Assembly (NCBI RefSeq): GCF_036182465.1 | Contig: NZ_CP108081.1 | Location: 7,998,001 to 8,062,000 of the forward strand | DNA: 64,000 bases | Source: Streptomyces sp. NBC_00258 | Lineage (GTDB): Bacteria; Actinomycetota; Actinomycetes; Streptomycetales; Streptomycetaceae | Direction: 5' to 3' | Shown here: piece after piece, positions 24,108-31,248 of the stretch | How positions within the stretch are numbered: the first letter of the stretch is position 1 | Layout of the letters: every line of letters starts with the position of its first letter | Position numbers and translations under genes: made by a program | The notes under the pieces: generated by a model | What the model was told of the DNA's origin: nothing | The model's input: only the letters and a program-made list of their open reading frames with translations | Database searches by the model: none

Positions 24108-25156
24108 AGGTACGGCCCTGCCTTCCTGCGTTCGCGGCGAACAGCGGCGGCGACGCTGGCCTTGTTCGCGTCGGGGATGTTCGCGAGCACGCCGAGCACG
24201 GCGGCCGAGTTCTCGGTGTGGAGCCGGATCTGTTCGCGTACGACGTCGGCCATGACCGGCTGCTCGCGATCAGTGTTCGCGCTGGTGGAGGCCTTGTTCG
24301 CGATCTGTTCGCGGACCTTGTTCGGGGGGCTCGGCTCGGTGTTCGCGACGGCGTTCGGTTGTTCGCGATCATCGGTCTCGGGCTCGCGAACAACGTCGAT
24401 CGCCTGATCGGCGGCGGCTTGGAACGTGCTCGTCTCGATCGCGGGCTGGGCCGTGTTCGCGGCGACTGCGACCGGGAGCCGCTCGATGTTCGGGGCAGTG
24501 ATCGGCTCGCCGAGCGCGCGCCCGTAGCGGGTGAGGCGCAGGGCCATGACGTCGTCGAAGGGTGCCGTCCAGCGCCAGCGCCAGCCGTGCTCGGCGCGCA
24601 GTCGGGCCCGCGCGACGAGGCGCTGCCGCTCAAGGGCGATCACCTGCTCGTAGGAGCGCAGCTCCCACAGCTTCATGCGGCGCCACAGCAGGAACGTCGA
24701 CCACGGGGCGAGGAGCCAGCGGGACAGTCGGACGCTGTCCATGTGCTTGTCGGCGGTGATGTCCGCGATCCGGCCGATCGCGTGTCGGGCGGCCTCGGTG
24801 ACGACGACGAACAGGATCGGGATGACCGCGTGCATGCCCACGCCGAGCGGGTCGGGCCAGGCGGATGCGCCGTTGAACGCGATCGTGGCCGTGGTGAGGA
24901 GCCACGCGGTGTGGCGGAGCAGCGGGAAGGGGATCCGGATCCAGGTGAGGAGCAGGTCCAAGGCCAAGAGGACCAAGATCCCGGCGTCGATGCCGATCGG
25001 GAAGATCATGGCGAAGTCGCCGAAGCCCTTGTCGAGGGCAAGTTCGCGTACTGCGGCGTACGAGCCGAGGAAGCCGATCGCCGCGATCACGACGGCGCCG
25101 CTGGCGACGGTGATGACGAGCCGCCGCTGGATGGCCGTGAAGTGGGGCGTGGTCAC
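24104..25156 (-). CDS. DUF2637-domain membrane protein (plasmid spread-like)
   Basis: 350 residues. The first ~130 form the DUF2637 domain, with four membrane helices (VITVASGAVVIAAIGFLGSY, FPIGIDAGILVLLALDLLL, TAWLLTTATIAFNGASAWPD, MHAVIPILFVVVTEAARHA). A basic amphipathic part follows (~145-205). The C-terminal ~150 residues are polar and repeat REQ and ANT/ANK tripeptides because of a DNA repeat (see 24,163-24,391). DUF2637 proteins are frequent in Streptomyces conjugative plasmids and some phages, near Spd genes. No TraB-type translocase is present in the window, so transfer is not implied. A regulatory or membrane-anchoring role is possible. Confidence 0.75.
   Translation of the reverse strand: MTTPHFTAIQRRLVITVASGAVVIAAIGFLGSYAAVRELALDKGFGDFAMIFPIGIDAGILVLLALDLLLTWIRIPFPLLRHTAWLLTTATIAFNGASAWPDPLGVGMHAVIPILFVVVTEAARHAIGRIADITADKHMDSVRLSRWLLAPWSTFLLWRRMKLWELRSYEQVIALERQRLVARARLRAEHGWRWRWTAPFDDVMALRLTRYGRALGEPITAPNIERLPVAVAANTAQPAIETSTFQAAADQAIDVVREPETDDREQPNAVANTEPSPPNKVREQIANKASTSANTDREQPVMADVVREQIRLHTENSAAVLGVLANIPDANKASVAAAVRRERRKAGPYL
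24163..24391. repeat. Cluster of TGTTCGCG octamers inside the DUF2637 gene
   Basis: Exact TGTTCGCG occurs at about 24,163, 24,178, 24,231, 24,274, 24,295, 24,306, 24,340 and 24,360, with an inverted copy CGCGAACA at 24,384. One-mismatch forms lie between. The octamer is read in two frames by the gene (as Arg-Glu-Gln and as Ala-Asn-x), so it is at least partly a DNA-level repeat. Confidence 0.75.
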
Positions 25157-25178
25157 GTGCTCCTCCGAGAGCGTAGGA

Positions 25179-25214
25179 CCGCCCTCCCGCGGGGGGATTG
25201 TCGCGGGAGGGCGG
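25179..25214 (-). terminator. Perfect 13-bp hairpin between operon segments
   Basis: CCGCCCTCCCGCG and CGCGGGAGGGCGG (25,179-25,191 and 25,202-25,214) with a ten-base loop, between the 64-residue gene and the DUF2637 gene. A very stable stem without a T run, as is common for Streptomyces terminators. It would let the downstream membrane cluster be expressed separately. Confidence 0.75.
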
Positions 25215-25228
25215 CCGATCGGGGTGGG

Positions 25229-25423
25229 TCAGGAGAGCGCCAAGCCGATGGCCGTGGCGATCGCGAGGACACAGACGAGGAAGAGTGCGCCGCATCCCAC
25301 CTGTGGCTCGTGGTCGTAGGAGGCGCGCTCCTGGAGTTCACGTTGGCTGCGTCCGCGCTGGGGGTCTTTGCCACTGATCTCGCCCGGGCGGTGCCAGGTG
25401 CCGGAGCTGAAGGTGTCGCCCAT
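25229..25423 (-). CDS. Small tail-anchored-like protein
   Basis: 64 residues. The first ~45 are polar and charged (KDPQRGRSQRELQERASYD), and the last ~18 are a hydrophobic helix (LFLVCVLAIATAIGLALS) with almost nothing after it. That is a tail-anchored layout. The ATG is in a TGATG overlap with the preceding gene. No known family. Confidence 0.6.
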   Translation of the reverse strand: MGDTFSSGTWHRPGEISGKDPQRGRSQRELQERASYDHEPQVGCGALFLVCVLAIATAIGLALS

Positions 25424-25635
25424 CAGCGTCGGCTCCCGGGTGCGGAGGCCTGATCGGCGGCGGCTTCGCGGGTGTGGGCGAGTTGGTCGCGTGCGTGTCC
25501 GGCGGCGGTGTCCTGCTCGTCGGGGGTGCGCAGGTCTTGGGCGCAGGCGTCGACGGTGGCGGGTTCGCTCATGATTCTGTTCGGCTGCTTCGCCGGGCTG
25601 GGCTGCTCAGGGGGCTGATCGGTACGGTTGGCCAT
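25423..25635 (-). CDS. Small hydrophilic protein
   Basis: 70 residues from an ATG with an AGGC-type site (an upstream ATG would add 19 residues and has no site). It is Gln/Pro/Asp/Ala-rich with a helical middle (ATVDACAQDLRTPDEQDTAA) and no membrane segment. Overlaps the next gene. It lies downstream of the divergent plus-strand HTH gene and may be the first gene of this minus-strand segment. Confidence 0.55.
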   Translation of the reverse strand: MANRTDQPPEQPSPAKQPNRIMSEPATVDACAQDLRTPDEQDTAAGHARDQLAHTREAAADQASAPGSRR

Positions 25636-25800
25636 CAGGGCCTGCCTTTTCGTGAAGGTTGAGGTGGGCCTGGCCCCGTCCCGGAGCGCCAACTCAGCGG
25701 GACGGGGCCGTTGTGCATTAGCAGCCGGGCTGCTTCCTTGAATGTATGGGACCCCCTACACTCATGGCAAGCGGCCCGCCCAACCGAGATGAGGCCGGGT

Positions 25801-26100
25801 GTGACCGAGGAGGCTCAGCGGGTGATCAACGCCATGGACGAGGTGGAGGCGATCCCTGACCCGGAGGAGCGCGCGAGGGCGATCAGCGAGGTGCTCGCCG
25901 ACCAGGCAGCGCGGGCGAAGAAGTGGCGGGACGACCGTCGGAAGTTCGTCCTGGAGCAGCGCGCGATGAAGCCGAAGGCTGTGCCGTATCGGAAGATCGC
26001 GGCGATGCTCGGGGTCTCCCTGCGCACGGTGCAGGACATCGAGGCGGGCTACTCGGGGTCGGGGAAGGATCGGCCGCGGGCGACGCAGGCCGAGGAGTAG
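25801..26100 (+). CDS. Plus-strand small HTH protein in the early region
   Basis: The chosen GTG has GAGG six bases upstream; an in-frame ATG 12 bases earlier is possible. The 99-residue product has a charged helical N-terminal half (EEAQRVINAMDEVEAIPDPEERARAISEVLADQ) and a C-terminal HTH (YRKIAAMLGVSLRTVQDIEAGY), like the recognition part of sigma factor or XRE proteins. A TACACT -10-like hexamer lies ~35 bp upstream of the start. It opposes all neighbouring genes, so it is probably expressed independently and could regulate early or lysogenic transcription. Confidence 0.72.
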   Translation: MTEEAQRVINAMDEVEAIPDPEERARAISEVLADQAARAKKWRDDRRKFVLEQRAMKPKAVPYRKIAAMLGVSLRTVQDIEAGYSGSGKDRPRATQAEE

Positions 26101-26114
26101 CAGGGCATACGCGA

Positions 26115-26141
26115 GCCCCCGCCGGAGGAGTCGGCGGGGGC
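26115..26141. terminator. Perfect hairpin between convergent genes
   Basis: GCCCCCGCCG and CGGCGGGGGC arms (26,115-26,124 and 26,132-26,141) with a seven-base loop separate the plus-strand HTH gene from the converging minus-strand gene. It should work in both directions; a TTCG follows on the plus strand. Confidence 0.78.
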
Positions 26142-26151
26142 TTCGTCGTGC

Positions 26152-26901
26152 TCAGGCGACAGCGGCCCGCTCGGACCAGACGTGCCCGCACGACGTGCAC
26201 CGCGCGACCGGAGAAGCGCCGGCCCCACCATGCAGGTTCAGCAGCCCCCCACACTCCGGGCACGGGAGCGCGAGAGCAGCCGTCCTCTCTCCGACATCGA
26301 GAGCCCGCTCAACACGATCGGCCGCCCCTCGGGCCACGGTGGCAATGTGCTGCGCCTCGGCCTCCGGGAGCGGACGGAACGGGCCAGGCGCTCCCTGCAC
26401 TCGGCCGAGCAACCACAGCGCGGTGTACGGCGCGTCCGGCCGGATCCCGGTCCACCTCCAACGGCGCCCGTCCGCAGCATCATCCTGCGCGACCTGGACG
26501 CGGCGGGCGTGGTCCTCCCAGGCGAGGCGCTCGGCCCGATTGTGGGCGTACGAAGCGCGGCGGGGCGCCGGGGGCTTGATCGGATCGCGCTGCACAACCT
26601 CGGCGACGGCGTCAGCGCAGTGCAGGAGGGCGGCCCGGACGACGCGCATCGTCTCGTACACAGGGAGCCGGATCGGGATGGGGCGCTCGCCGATCTGGCT
26701 CGGGTCCCGCTCGAGGATGCGCAGTGCGAGTGCCTCGTGTTGCTCGCGCGCCAGCTGCTCGGTGTCGGCCTGGTCGAGGGCGCGGAGGTAGTCGCTCATG
26801 CGGCCGGCGGGGGGCCAGGTTGGGGCGCTGGTTCCGCCGAGGGCGTCGGCGAGGTCGGGCCAGTGGAGGATGACGGTGGAGAGGTGCGCGGTGGTGGTCA
26901 T
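26152..26901 (-). CDS. Phage protein with C-terminal zinc ribbon
   Basis: 249 residues from an ATG with AGGAG upstream (an earlier ATG lacks a site). The N-terminal ~200 residues are helical and Arg/Ala/Glu-rich, with no family recognised. The C-terminus has two Cys pairs, CPECGG and CTSCGH, ~20 residues apart, an obvious zinc ribbon for nucleic acid or protein binding. It is flanked by hairpins at both ends, so it may be a single-gene transcript. Confidence 0.72.
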   Translation of the reverse strand: MTTTAHLSTVILHWPDLADALGGTSAPTWPPAGRMSDYLRALDQADTEQLAREQHEALALRILERDPSQIGERPIPIRLPVYETMRVVRAALLHCADAVAEVVQRDPIKPPAPRRASYAHNRAERLAWEDHARRVQVAQDDAADGRRWRWTGIRPDAPYTALWLLGRVQGAPGPFRPLPEAEAQHIATVARGAADRVERALDVGERTAALALPCPECGGLLNLHGGAGASPVARCTSCGHVWSERAAVA

Positions 26902-26950
26902 CGTGGGTGCTCCTGTGGTGCGCGGGGGCGGTACGGTGATCAGCACCTGA

Positions 26951-26991
26951 GGGGCGTGCGCTGGTCTGGGGAGACGTGTGGCGCGCGCCCC
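26951..26991 (-). terminator. Hairpin downstream of the 41-residue membrane gene
   Basis: GGGGCGTGCGC and GCGCGCGCCCC (26,951-26,961 and 26,981-26,991), 11-bp arms with one G-T wobble. It lies after the stop at 27,002 on the minus strand and would end the 29.9-27.0 kb gene run. Confidence 0.6.
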
Positions 26992-27001
26992 TTCGTCGTG
27001 C

Positions 27002-27127
27002 TCAGGGGTGGTCGCTGCGGCTGAGGTAGACGCAGATCAGCGCGCCGAAGCAGGCGCCGATCACGAAGTAGATGGGCAGGAAGACGGCTTCGACCTTGGC
27101 GTCCATGACGAGGCGAACTACGCGCAC
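27002..27127 (-). CDS. 41-residue single-pass membrane mini-protein
   Basis: A GTG three bases after the upstream stop, with AGGGA in the end of that gene, encodes VRVVRLVMDAKVEAVFLPIY followed by a hydrophobic helix (FVIGACFGALICVYL) and SRSDHP. One membrane segment with a Cys-containing core. Supported by spacing and by the many similar mini-genes in this operon. Confidence 0.55.
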   Translation of the reverse strand: MRVVRLVMDAKVEAVFLPIYFVIGACFGALICVYLSRSDHP

Positions 27128-27130
27128 GGG

Positions 27131-27772
27131 TCAGTCCCTGCTGTCGGGCGGGCAGTTGGGGCAGCGCTCGCCGTACGTGCAGGTGCACAGCGGAACGCCC
27201 TCGTCGTCGCTGAGCATGTTGATGGGACCCGCAGGGGTGAGGGCGTCGCGCATCTCGCCCCAGGGCATGGTGCGGATGCGCTGGTACTTCTCGTCCGTGG
27301 TGTGGCCGTCCCACGCTGCTCGCGGGTCTGCGAAGTCGACGTGCTCGACGTGCTTGAACAGCTCGGCGTCGCGCGGGGAGATGTGCCATGAGAGCTGGCG
27401 GCCCGCGACGTTGAGGAAGAGCAGGTGCCAGCCGTCCTCGTCGTCGATGTCCATCGCGGGGGCGAGGACTGCGTGTTCGGCGTAGAGGGTGGCGAGCCAG
27501 GCGAGGAGGTGGGCGCGTTCGCGGTATGCCCCGTCCCGCTCCTGCTCGGCGCGCAGCAGTGCCGTGCGGACGTCGGCCACGTCCTCGACGACACCGCGGA
27601 CAGGGCCCTCGCCGGTCCGGCCGGTGGCGGCGGCGTGCATCTCCGCGATCGTCTTGCAGGCGCCGAGGTGGTCCTGCTTGAAGCGCTCGGCCTCGGCGGC
27701 GAGTTCGTTGATCTGGCCTTGCTGGTCAAGGAGCTTCTGGGCTACGCGGGTGTGGTCGAGGTACTCGGCCAT
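27131..27772 (-). CDS. Conserved actinophage protein with coiled coil and C-terminal Cys cluster
   Basis: 213 residues. A helical coiled-coil start (VAQKLLDQQGQINELAAEAERFKQD) continues through ~105. A conserved block WDGHTTDEKYQRI, which I recognise from other actinophage early proteins, follows, then a Cys-rich end (CTCTYGERCPNC). No function is known for the group. It lies in a tight gene run with a start two bases before the previous stop. Confidence 0.72.
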   Translation of the reverse strand: MAEYLDHTRVAQKLLDQQGQINELAAEAERFKQDHLGACKTIAEMHAAATGRTGEGPVRGVVEDVADVRTALLRAEQERDGAYRERAHLLAWLATLYAEHAVLAPAMDIDDEDGWHLLFLNVAGRQLSWHISPRDAELFKHVEHVDFADPRAAWDGHTTDEKYQRIRTMPWGEMRDALTPAGPINMLSDDEGVPLCTCTYGERCPNCPPDSRD

Positions 27773-27774
27773 GG

Positions 27775-28179
27775 TCAGGACTCCTTGGGCTGGTCGAGGG
27801 CTGCGCGGAGGGCGTTGCGGACGTCGTCGGGGCAGAGGTGATCGTGGTCGTCCGCACCGTGCGGGGCGGCGAGCCAGCGCTCGTCAAGGGCCCGGCGGAC
27901 TCGCGCGATCGCGGCGGTGGCTTCCGCGCACAGCGCCTCGGCGTCGTCGAGCAGGGGGCGACGGGGCGCGGCGATCCACACCTCGGCCTGCCCGCTGTCG
28001 ACAGCGGCCTGCCACGTGCGCTCGGCCGCGTGCTGCATCTCTGGGGTGACGTGGACGGTGGGCGCGTCGGGCGTCAGGGCGAAGTCGCTGCGCTTGGCGT
28101 CGGCGACGCGCTTGACCTGGGCTGTCAGCTTGTTGAGGGCTGCGACGATGGCCCGTCCGTCCGGGGTGTGCTGGCTCAT
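27775..28179 (-). CDS. Small helical early protein
   Basis: 134 residues, ATGA overlap with the upstream gene. Mostly helical (DGRAIVAALNKLTAQVKRVADAK, EMQHAAERTWQAAVDSGQ), with a Cys/His-containing end (HGADDHDHLCPDDVRNALR). No recognised domain. Confidence 0.65.
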   Translation of the reverse strand: MSQHTPDGRAIVAALNKLTAQVKRVADAKRSDFALTPDAPTVHVTPEMQHAAERTWQAAVDSGQAEVWIAAPRRPLLDDAEALCAEATAAIARVRRALDERWLAAPHGADDHDHLCPDDVRNALRAALDQPKES

Positions 28180-28526
28180 GCGGTGCTGTCCTTCCGGGTG
28201 CAGTGCTCGGGGTCGTGGTCGGCGCCAGCGGTGGCGGCCCATGCGTCGCAGCACCAGCTCGTGGCGAACACGGCCTTGACGCCGTCCTCGACGGGTGTGG
28301 TGGCGCGGGGCTTGGTGGCGGCGTCCAGCTGCGCGTGCGCGTGCCGCAGCTCGTCGCGCAGGTACGAGTGGTGGACGATCGCGGTGCCGAAGGCGACGGC
28401 GGCCGCGGTGAAGAAGATCGCGTAGTGGAGAGCCTCGCGCTGGTAGCTGACGATGGCGCAGTGGATGAGGCCGCAGGCGATGAGGGCGTAGAGGCAGGCG
28501 AGGGCGTGTGTGAAGCGGCGCGTCAT
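28176..28526 (-). CDS. Two-helix membrane protein with Cys/His-rich tail
   Basis: 116 residues in an ATGA overlap. Two membrane helices (~8-27 LACLYALIACGLIHCAIVSY; ~33-51 HYAIFFTAAAVAFGTAIVHH) flank a short charged loop. The tail contains SWCCDAW and HDPEHC. Topology suggests both ends cytoplasmic. Function unknown. Confidence 0.62.
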   Translation of the reverse strand: MTRRFTHALACLYALIACGLIHCAIVSYQREALHYAIFFTAAAVAFGTAIVHHSYLRDELRHAHAQLDAATKPRATTPVEDGVKAVFATSWCCDAWAATAGADHDPEHCTRKDSTA

Positions 28527-28615
28527 GGCTTCCTCCAGGGCGTGCGGAGCCAGTGGGCGAGCGGTAGGCCGGCGGTGACGACGACGAGGGCGACGAAGCC
28601 GAGGACGTAGATCAC
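28523..28615 (-). CDS. 30-residue membrane mini-protein
   Basis: The shortest gene called here. A GTG overlapping the previous stop (GTGA) and a stop overlapping the next start (ATGA) frame the sequence MIYVLGFVALVVVTAGLPLA followed by HWLRTPWRKP. It is one membrane helix with a basic end. Double start/stop fusion on both sides makes translation likely. Confidence 0.55.
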   Translation of the reverse strand: MIYVLGFVALVVVTAGLPLAHWLRTPWRKP

Positions 28616-28953
28616 GGCTGCGCCTGGTCGGCTTGCGTGGTCTTGTGGCCGCACTCGGTGGGGCACTTGCAGACCGCCTCGGGCTGCGCCACGTCGGGGG
28701 CGCCCAGTAGCCACGCTTCGGCTCCGGCGCGTTCGTTGGCCCGCACCGCGGCCTCGAACCGCTCGACGGCGTCCACGAACCCGGGGCGCAGCGAGAACCC
28801 TCGGAGGGCCTCACGGGCGGCGTCGAGGTCGCTCATGGTCGTCTTCTCCTCGGCTCGGGCGGTCAGGAAGGCTCGGAAGTTGGCGACGGCCGCGCGGTCG
28901 CCGGGGGTGAGCTGGACGCGGGGGTCGTTTCCGCAGCGAGGGCGGGCGGTCAC
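28612..28953 (-). CDS. Small early protein with Cys-rich C-terminus
   Basis: 113 residues from a GTG fused to the previous stop. The middle is helical (VANFRAFLTARAEEKTTMSD, FVDAVERFEAAVRANERAGA), and the end has CKCPTECGHKT, a possible metal site. No family recognised. Confidence 0.62.
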   Translation of the reverse strand: MTARPRCGNDPRVQLTPGDRAAVANFRAFLTARAEEKTTMSDLDAAREALRGFSLRPGFVDAVERFEAAVRANERAGAEAWLLGAPDVAQPEAVCKCPTECGHKTTQADQAQP

Positions 28954-29465
28954 AGGTACTCGCCTCCGGGGACGTCCTCGACGTCGAGGACGACGGGAGG
29001 CTCGGCGGGCTGCTCCTCGGCGGCCGGGGCGGAGTGCACGGTGAAATGACCGTCGGGGTGCCTGACGAGCCACTCACCGAAGCGAGCCACGACACGGTCC
29101 TCACCGGCCCCGACGCGCAGGCCGACGACCTGGAGCGTGCCGCCGACTTCCTGCCAGTAGCCCTTGGAGAACACCCACGGGCGCAGCTGGTCGACCTCGT
29201 GGGCGACGCGCGGGTAGCTGCGCTCGGTGAGGCGCCACGTCTTGCAGCTCGCGGCCTCCAGCTCGACGAGGGGCCGGCAGTGGTCGCACTCCCCGCGCAC
29301 GTCCCCGGCTGGTAGTCCGTGGACGGCGCGGTCCATCTCGGCGTCGGTGACGTCACCGAGGAAGGCCCCGCAGCCGTTGCAGGCGCGCTGCACGGTGAAG
29401 GTGGTGCTCTCGTGCCCGTGCTCGTTGGTGGTGACGCGGTCGGGGGTGTGGGTGCGAGTCGTCAT
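28950..29465 (-). CDS. Early protein with paired CxxC motifs
   Basis: 171 residues starting MTTRTHTPDRVTTNEHGHES. Two Cys pairs, CNGCG (residues ~29-33) and CDHC (~60-63), bracket a segment that looks like a zinc-binding unit. The central YPRVAHEVDQLRPWVFSKGYWQ block and the beta-rich second half have no known match for me. It opens a tightly overlapping gene run extending to 27,002. A partial palindrome TGTACATGTACG lies just upstream (~29,480). Confidence 0.65.
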   Translation of the reverse strand: MTTRTHTPDRVTTNEHGHESTTFTVQRACNGCGAFLGDVTDAEMDRAVHGLPAGDVRGECDHCRPLVELEAASCKTWRLTERSYPRVAHEVDQLRPWVFSKGYWQEVGGTLQVVGLRVGAGEDRVVARFGEWLVRHPDGHFTVHSAPAAEEQPAEPPVVLDVEDVPGGEYL

Positions 29466-29531
29466 GATCTTTCTCCGTACATGTACGCGCGCGTGATGAC
29501 GCGGAGGAGGGCGGAACCGGATGCCGCGCGG

Positions 29532-29861
29532 TCAGGCGGTGTTGGGCGGCTTGCGGGGGCTGTGTGTGGTGGTGCCGCGGTATTGGCGGTCGGCGAGGGA
29601 TGGGGAGGGTGCGCGGTAGCCGTGGCGTGCGAGTCGGCCGTAGACGGCTTGGTGTCCGACGCCGAGGACTTTGGCGAGCCGGTAGACGGTGACGCCCTGC
29701 TCGATGAGCGACTGGAGGGCGGCGGTGAACTCGATGCTGGTCTGCCGCTTCGGGTCGTCGAGGGGCGTGTTGCCGTTCACGGTTCGGGCGATGGCGTGCA
29801 TGGCGCGGAGTTCGTCGGCGACTTCGGGGGTGATGGTGCTGGTGTGCGGGTCCCGGGTCAT
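29532..29861 (-). CDS. Small HTH DNA-binding protein coupled to the replication gene
   Basis: 109 residues starting in an ATGA overlap with the replication gene. The C-terminal half is an HTH (LIEQGVTVYRLAKVLGVGHQAVYGRLARHG), similar to the resolvase/invertase recognition helix. The N-terminus is helical. Coupling to a gene carrying iterons suggests a partner in replication control, for example a helper or regulator of origin use; that is inference. Confidence 0.72.
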   Translation of the reverse strand: MTRDPHTSTITPEVADELRAMHAIARTVNGNTPLDDPKRQTSIEFTAALQSLIEQGVTVYRLAKVLGVGHQAVYGRLARHGYRAPSPSLADRQYRGTTTHSPRKPPNTA

Positions 29862-30685
29862 GCGCTGTGCCTCTCGGCTCGGGTGGTGGCGTCCTCGCAG
29901 CGGGCGTGCACGGTCCGGCCGGGGCGCTGCGGGTCGGGGAGGATCGGGCGGCTGCACTCGGTGCAGCGGCTCCACGTCGTGGGGTCGTCGTGGTCTGGTT
30001 CGTGGGAATCGATCTGGTCTTCGGGAGCGCCCACTACCTGAGGTTGGAAACCGACCTCAGCCCCGTCATGGGAGAACCCTGGGAACCCCCCTGGGTTATT
30101 CGGGCCGGAGTGGCCCGAACCGGTCGGGCCGGAGTGGCCCGAACTCCAACGGGCCGGAGTGGCCCGAACTTCGTTTTCCGTACCGTCGGTAAGTTCGGGC
30201 CGGAGTGGCCCGTTCTGGTTCGGGCCGGAGTGGCCCGAACTTTCGTCAGGCCCATCCGTCTCCTCCGACCACTTCGGAGGCCGCTTGCTGTTGTCCCGGG
30301 CGGTCGACTTCAGGTAGTCCTCAGCGGCCTGCCAGTCCGGGAACGGGTGCACGACGATCACGTACCGGGTCGCCTTGCCGCGCTTGCGCTCGCCGAGGGT
30401 CTGCACGACGCCGGCGCGCATGGCGGCCTCCAGGTAGCGGCGGGCGTCCTTCTCGCGGCAGCAGGAGGCGGCGGCGATGTCCGTGATCCGGATCGGCTTC
30501 CGGTCTCCGTTGAAGGCGACCTCTCCCGAGGCGCTGGCGAAGTTGCGTAGCTGGCACAGGAGCAGAGGCAGGCCGGATCGGCGCAGGTAAGGGGACATCT
30601 GGCGTGTCCACTTCCACGACAGGGCGTTGCCGAAGGCGTTCGGCACGCTGCCGCTGGTGCGGCTGTCCTGCTCGTCGGTGCTCAA
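29858..30685 (-). CDS. Replication initiator-like protein with origin iterons inside its gene
   Basis: 275 residues with a TTG start. The N-terminal ~120 residues form a winged-helix-like domain (SWKWTRQMSPYLRRSGLPLL, ITDIAAASCCREKDARRYLEAAMRAGVVQTL) reminiscent of phage O-type or RepA-type initiators. Residues ~145-200 are low complexity (SGHSGPN-type) because the DNA there carries five 17-bp iterons. The C-terminus has CTECSRPILPDPQRPGRTVHARC, a Cys-containing motif. Placement between recombination genes and a small HTH gene fits a replication module. An initiator that binds iterons within its own gene is the lambda-O layout. Initiator function is inferred. Confidence 0.72.
   Translation of the reverse strand: MSTDEQDSRTSGSVPNAFGNALSWKWTRQMSPYLRRSGLPLLLCQLRNFASASGEVAFNGDRKPIRITDIAAASCCREKDARRYLEAAMRAGVVQTLGERKRGKATRYVIVVHPFPDWQAAEDYLKSTARDNSKRPPKWSEETDGPDESSGHSGPNQNGPLRPELTDGTENEVRATPARWSSGHSGPTGSGHSGPNNPGGFPGFSHDGAEVGFQPQVVGAPEDQIDSHEPDHDDPTTWSRCTECSRPILPDPQRPGRTVHARCEDATTRAERHSA
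30101..30237. repeat. Five palindromic iterons CGGGCCGGAGTGGCCCG; candidate phage replication origin
   Basis: Exact 17-bp copies start at 30,101, 30,125, 30,150, 30,196 and 30,221. Each is a CGGGCC/GGCCCG inverted repeat around GGAGT. Spacing is 24, 25, 46 and 25 bp, as if one copy is missing in the middle, where a more AT-rich stretch (~30,167-30,195, AACTTCGTTTTCCGTACC) lies. All three reading frames are used by the copies, so the DNA, not the peptide, is conserved. Confidence 0.85.
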
Positions 30686-30733
30686 CTCGGGTCTTCTCTC
30701 GTGATGTTGCGGAACCGATACGGCAAGATCCGG

Positions 30734-30765
30734 GCCCGGGGCGGCCGTTCGGGTGCGCCCCGGGC
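30734..30765 (-). terminator. Hairpin upstream of the replication gene
   Basis: Perfect 10-bp arms GCCCGGGGCG and CGCCCCGGGC with a 12-base loop, between the stop at 30,772 and the TTG start at 30,685. It would terminate or attenuate early-operon readthrough into the replication gene. Confidence 0.72.
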
Positions 30766-30771
30766 GGCGGG

Positions 30772-31209
30772 TCAGCGGACGTACTCGTCGCGGCGGCGCT
30801 GCTCCTGCCGCGCACGGTGAGCCTTCAGCTCGTCCTCGGTGGGCTTGCTCGACGTGACGTCGAGGAGCGCGGCGTCCGGGCGCTGCGGGCCCTCACCGAC
30901 CTCGTCGAGGGTTCCGTCGATCTGGCGGCCCCTCCACATCGCGCGCTTGGCGTCCGCGAGGGCGGCGGCGTCCTCGTCGCTGCGGGCGACCTCGCAGGAG
31001 GTGACGCGCACCTTGACCTCGGGGTCCTTGTCCTCCTGCTCGGCGTGGCCGGTGTAGGACTTGGAGGTGAGTTCGACGATGGCGAAGACGACGCGGCCGG
31101 GCTTCTCGAAGAGGGCGCGGCGCATCTCGCGGGTGAGGCTGACTTCGATGGCGCCGGCGGCCGAGTCGAGCTTGACGGTGGGGACGTCGGCGGGGCTGAG
31201 CTTGGGCAT
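30772..31209 (-). CDS. Conserved early phage protein
   Basis: 145 residues beginning MPKLSPADVPTVKLDSAAGA. The first ~75 residues are strand-rich (VVFAIVELTSKSYTGHAEQED, VKVRVTSCEV), and the second half is a charged helix (EDELKAHRARQEQRRRDE). No domain is recognised. It stands alone between two hairpins (31,249-31,286 upstream, 30,734-30,765 downstream), so it is a likely monocistronic unit. Confidence 0.7.
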   Translation of the reverse strand: MPKLSPADVPTVKLDSAAGAIEVSLTREMRRALFEKPGRVVFAIVELTSKSYTGHAEQEDKDPEVKVRVTSCEVARSDEDAAALADAKRAMWRGRQIDGTLDEVGEGPQRPDAALLDVTSSKPTEDELKAHRARQEQRRRDEYVR

Positions 31210-31248
31210 GTGCTGTGCCTTTCTCGTGGGTGGTGCCGGGTGTGGGGT

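Noticed and set aside
30101..30237. Iteron array as a CRISPR
   Set aside because: The repeats are 17 bp with spacers of only 7-29 bp, lie inside a gene and have no cas genes nearby.
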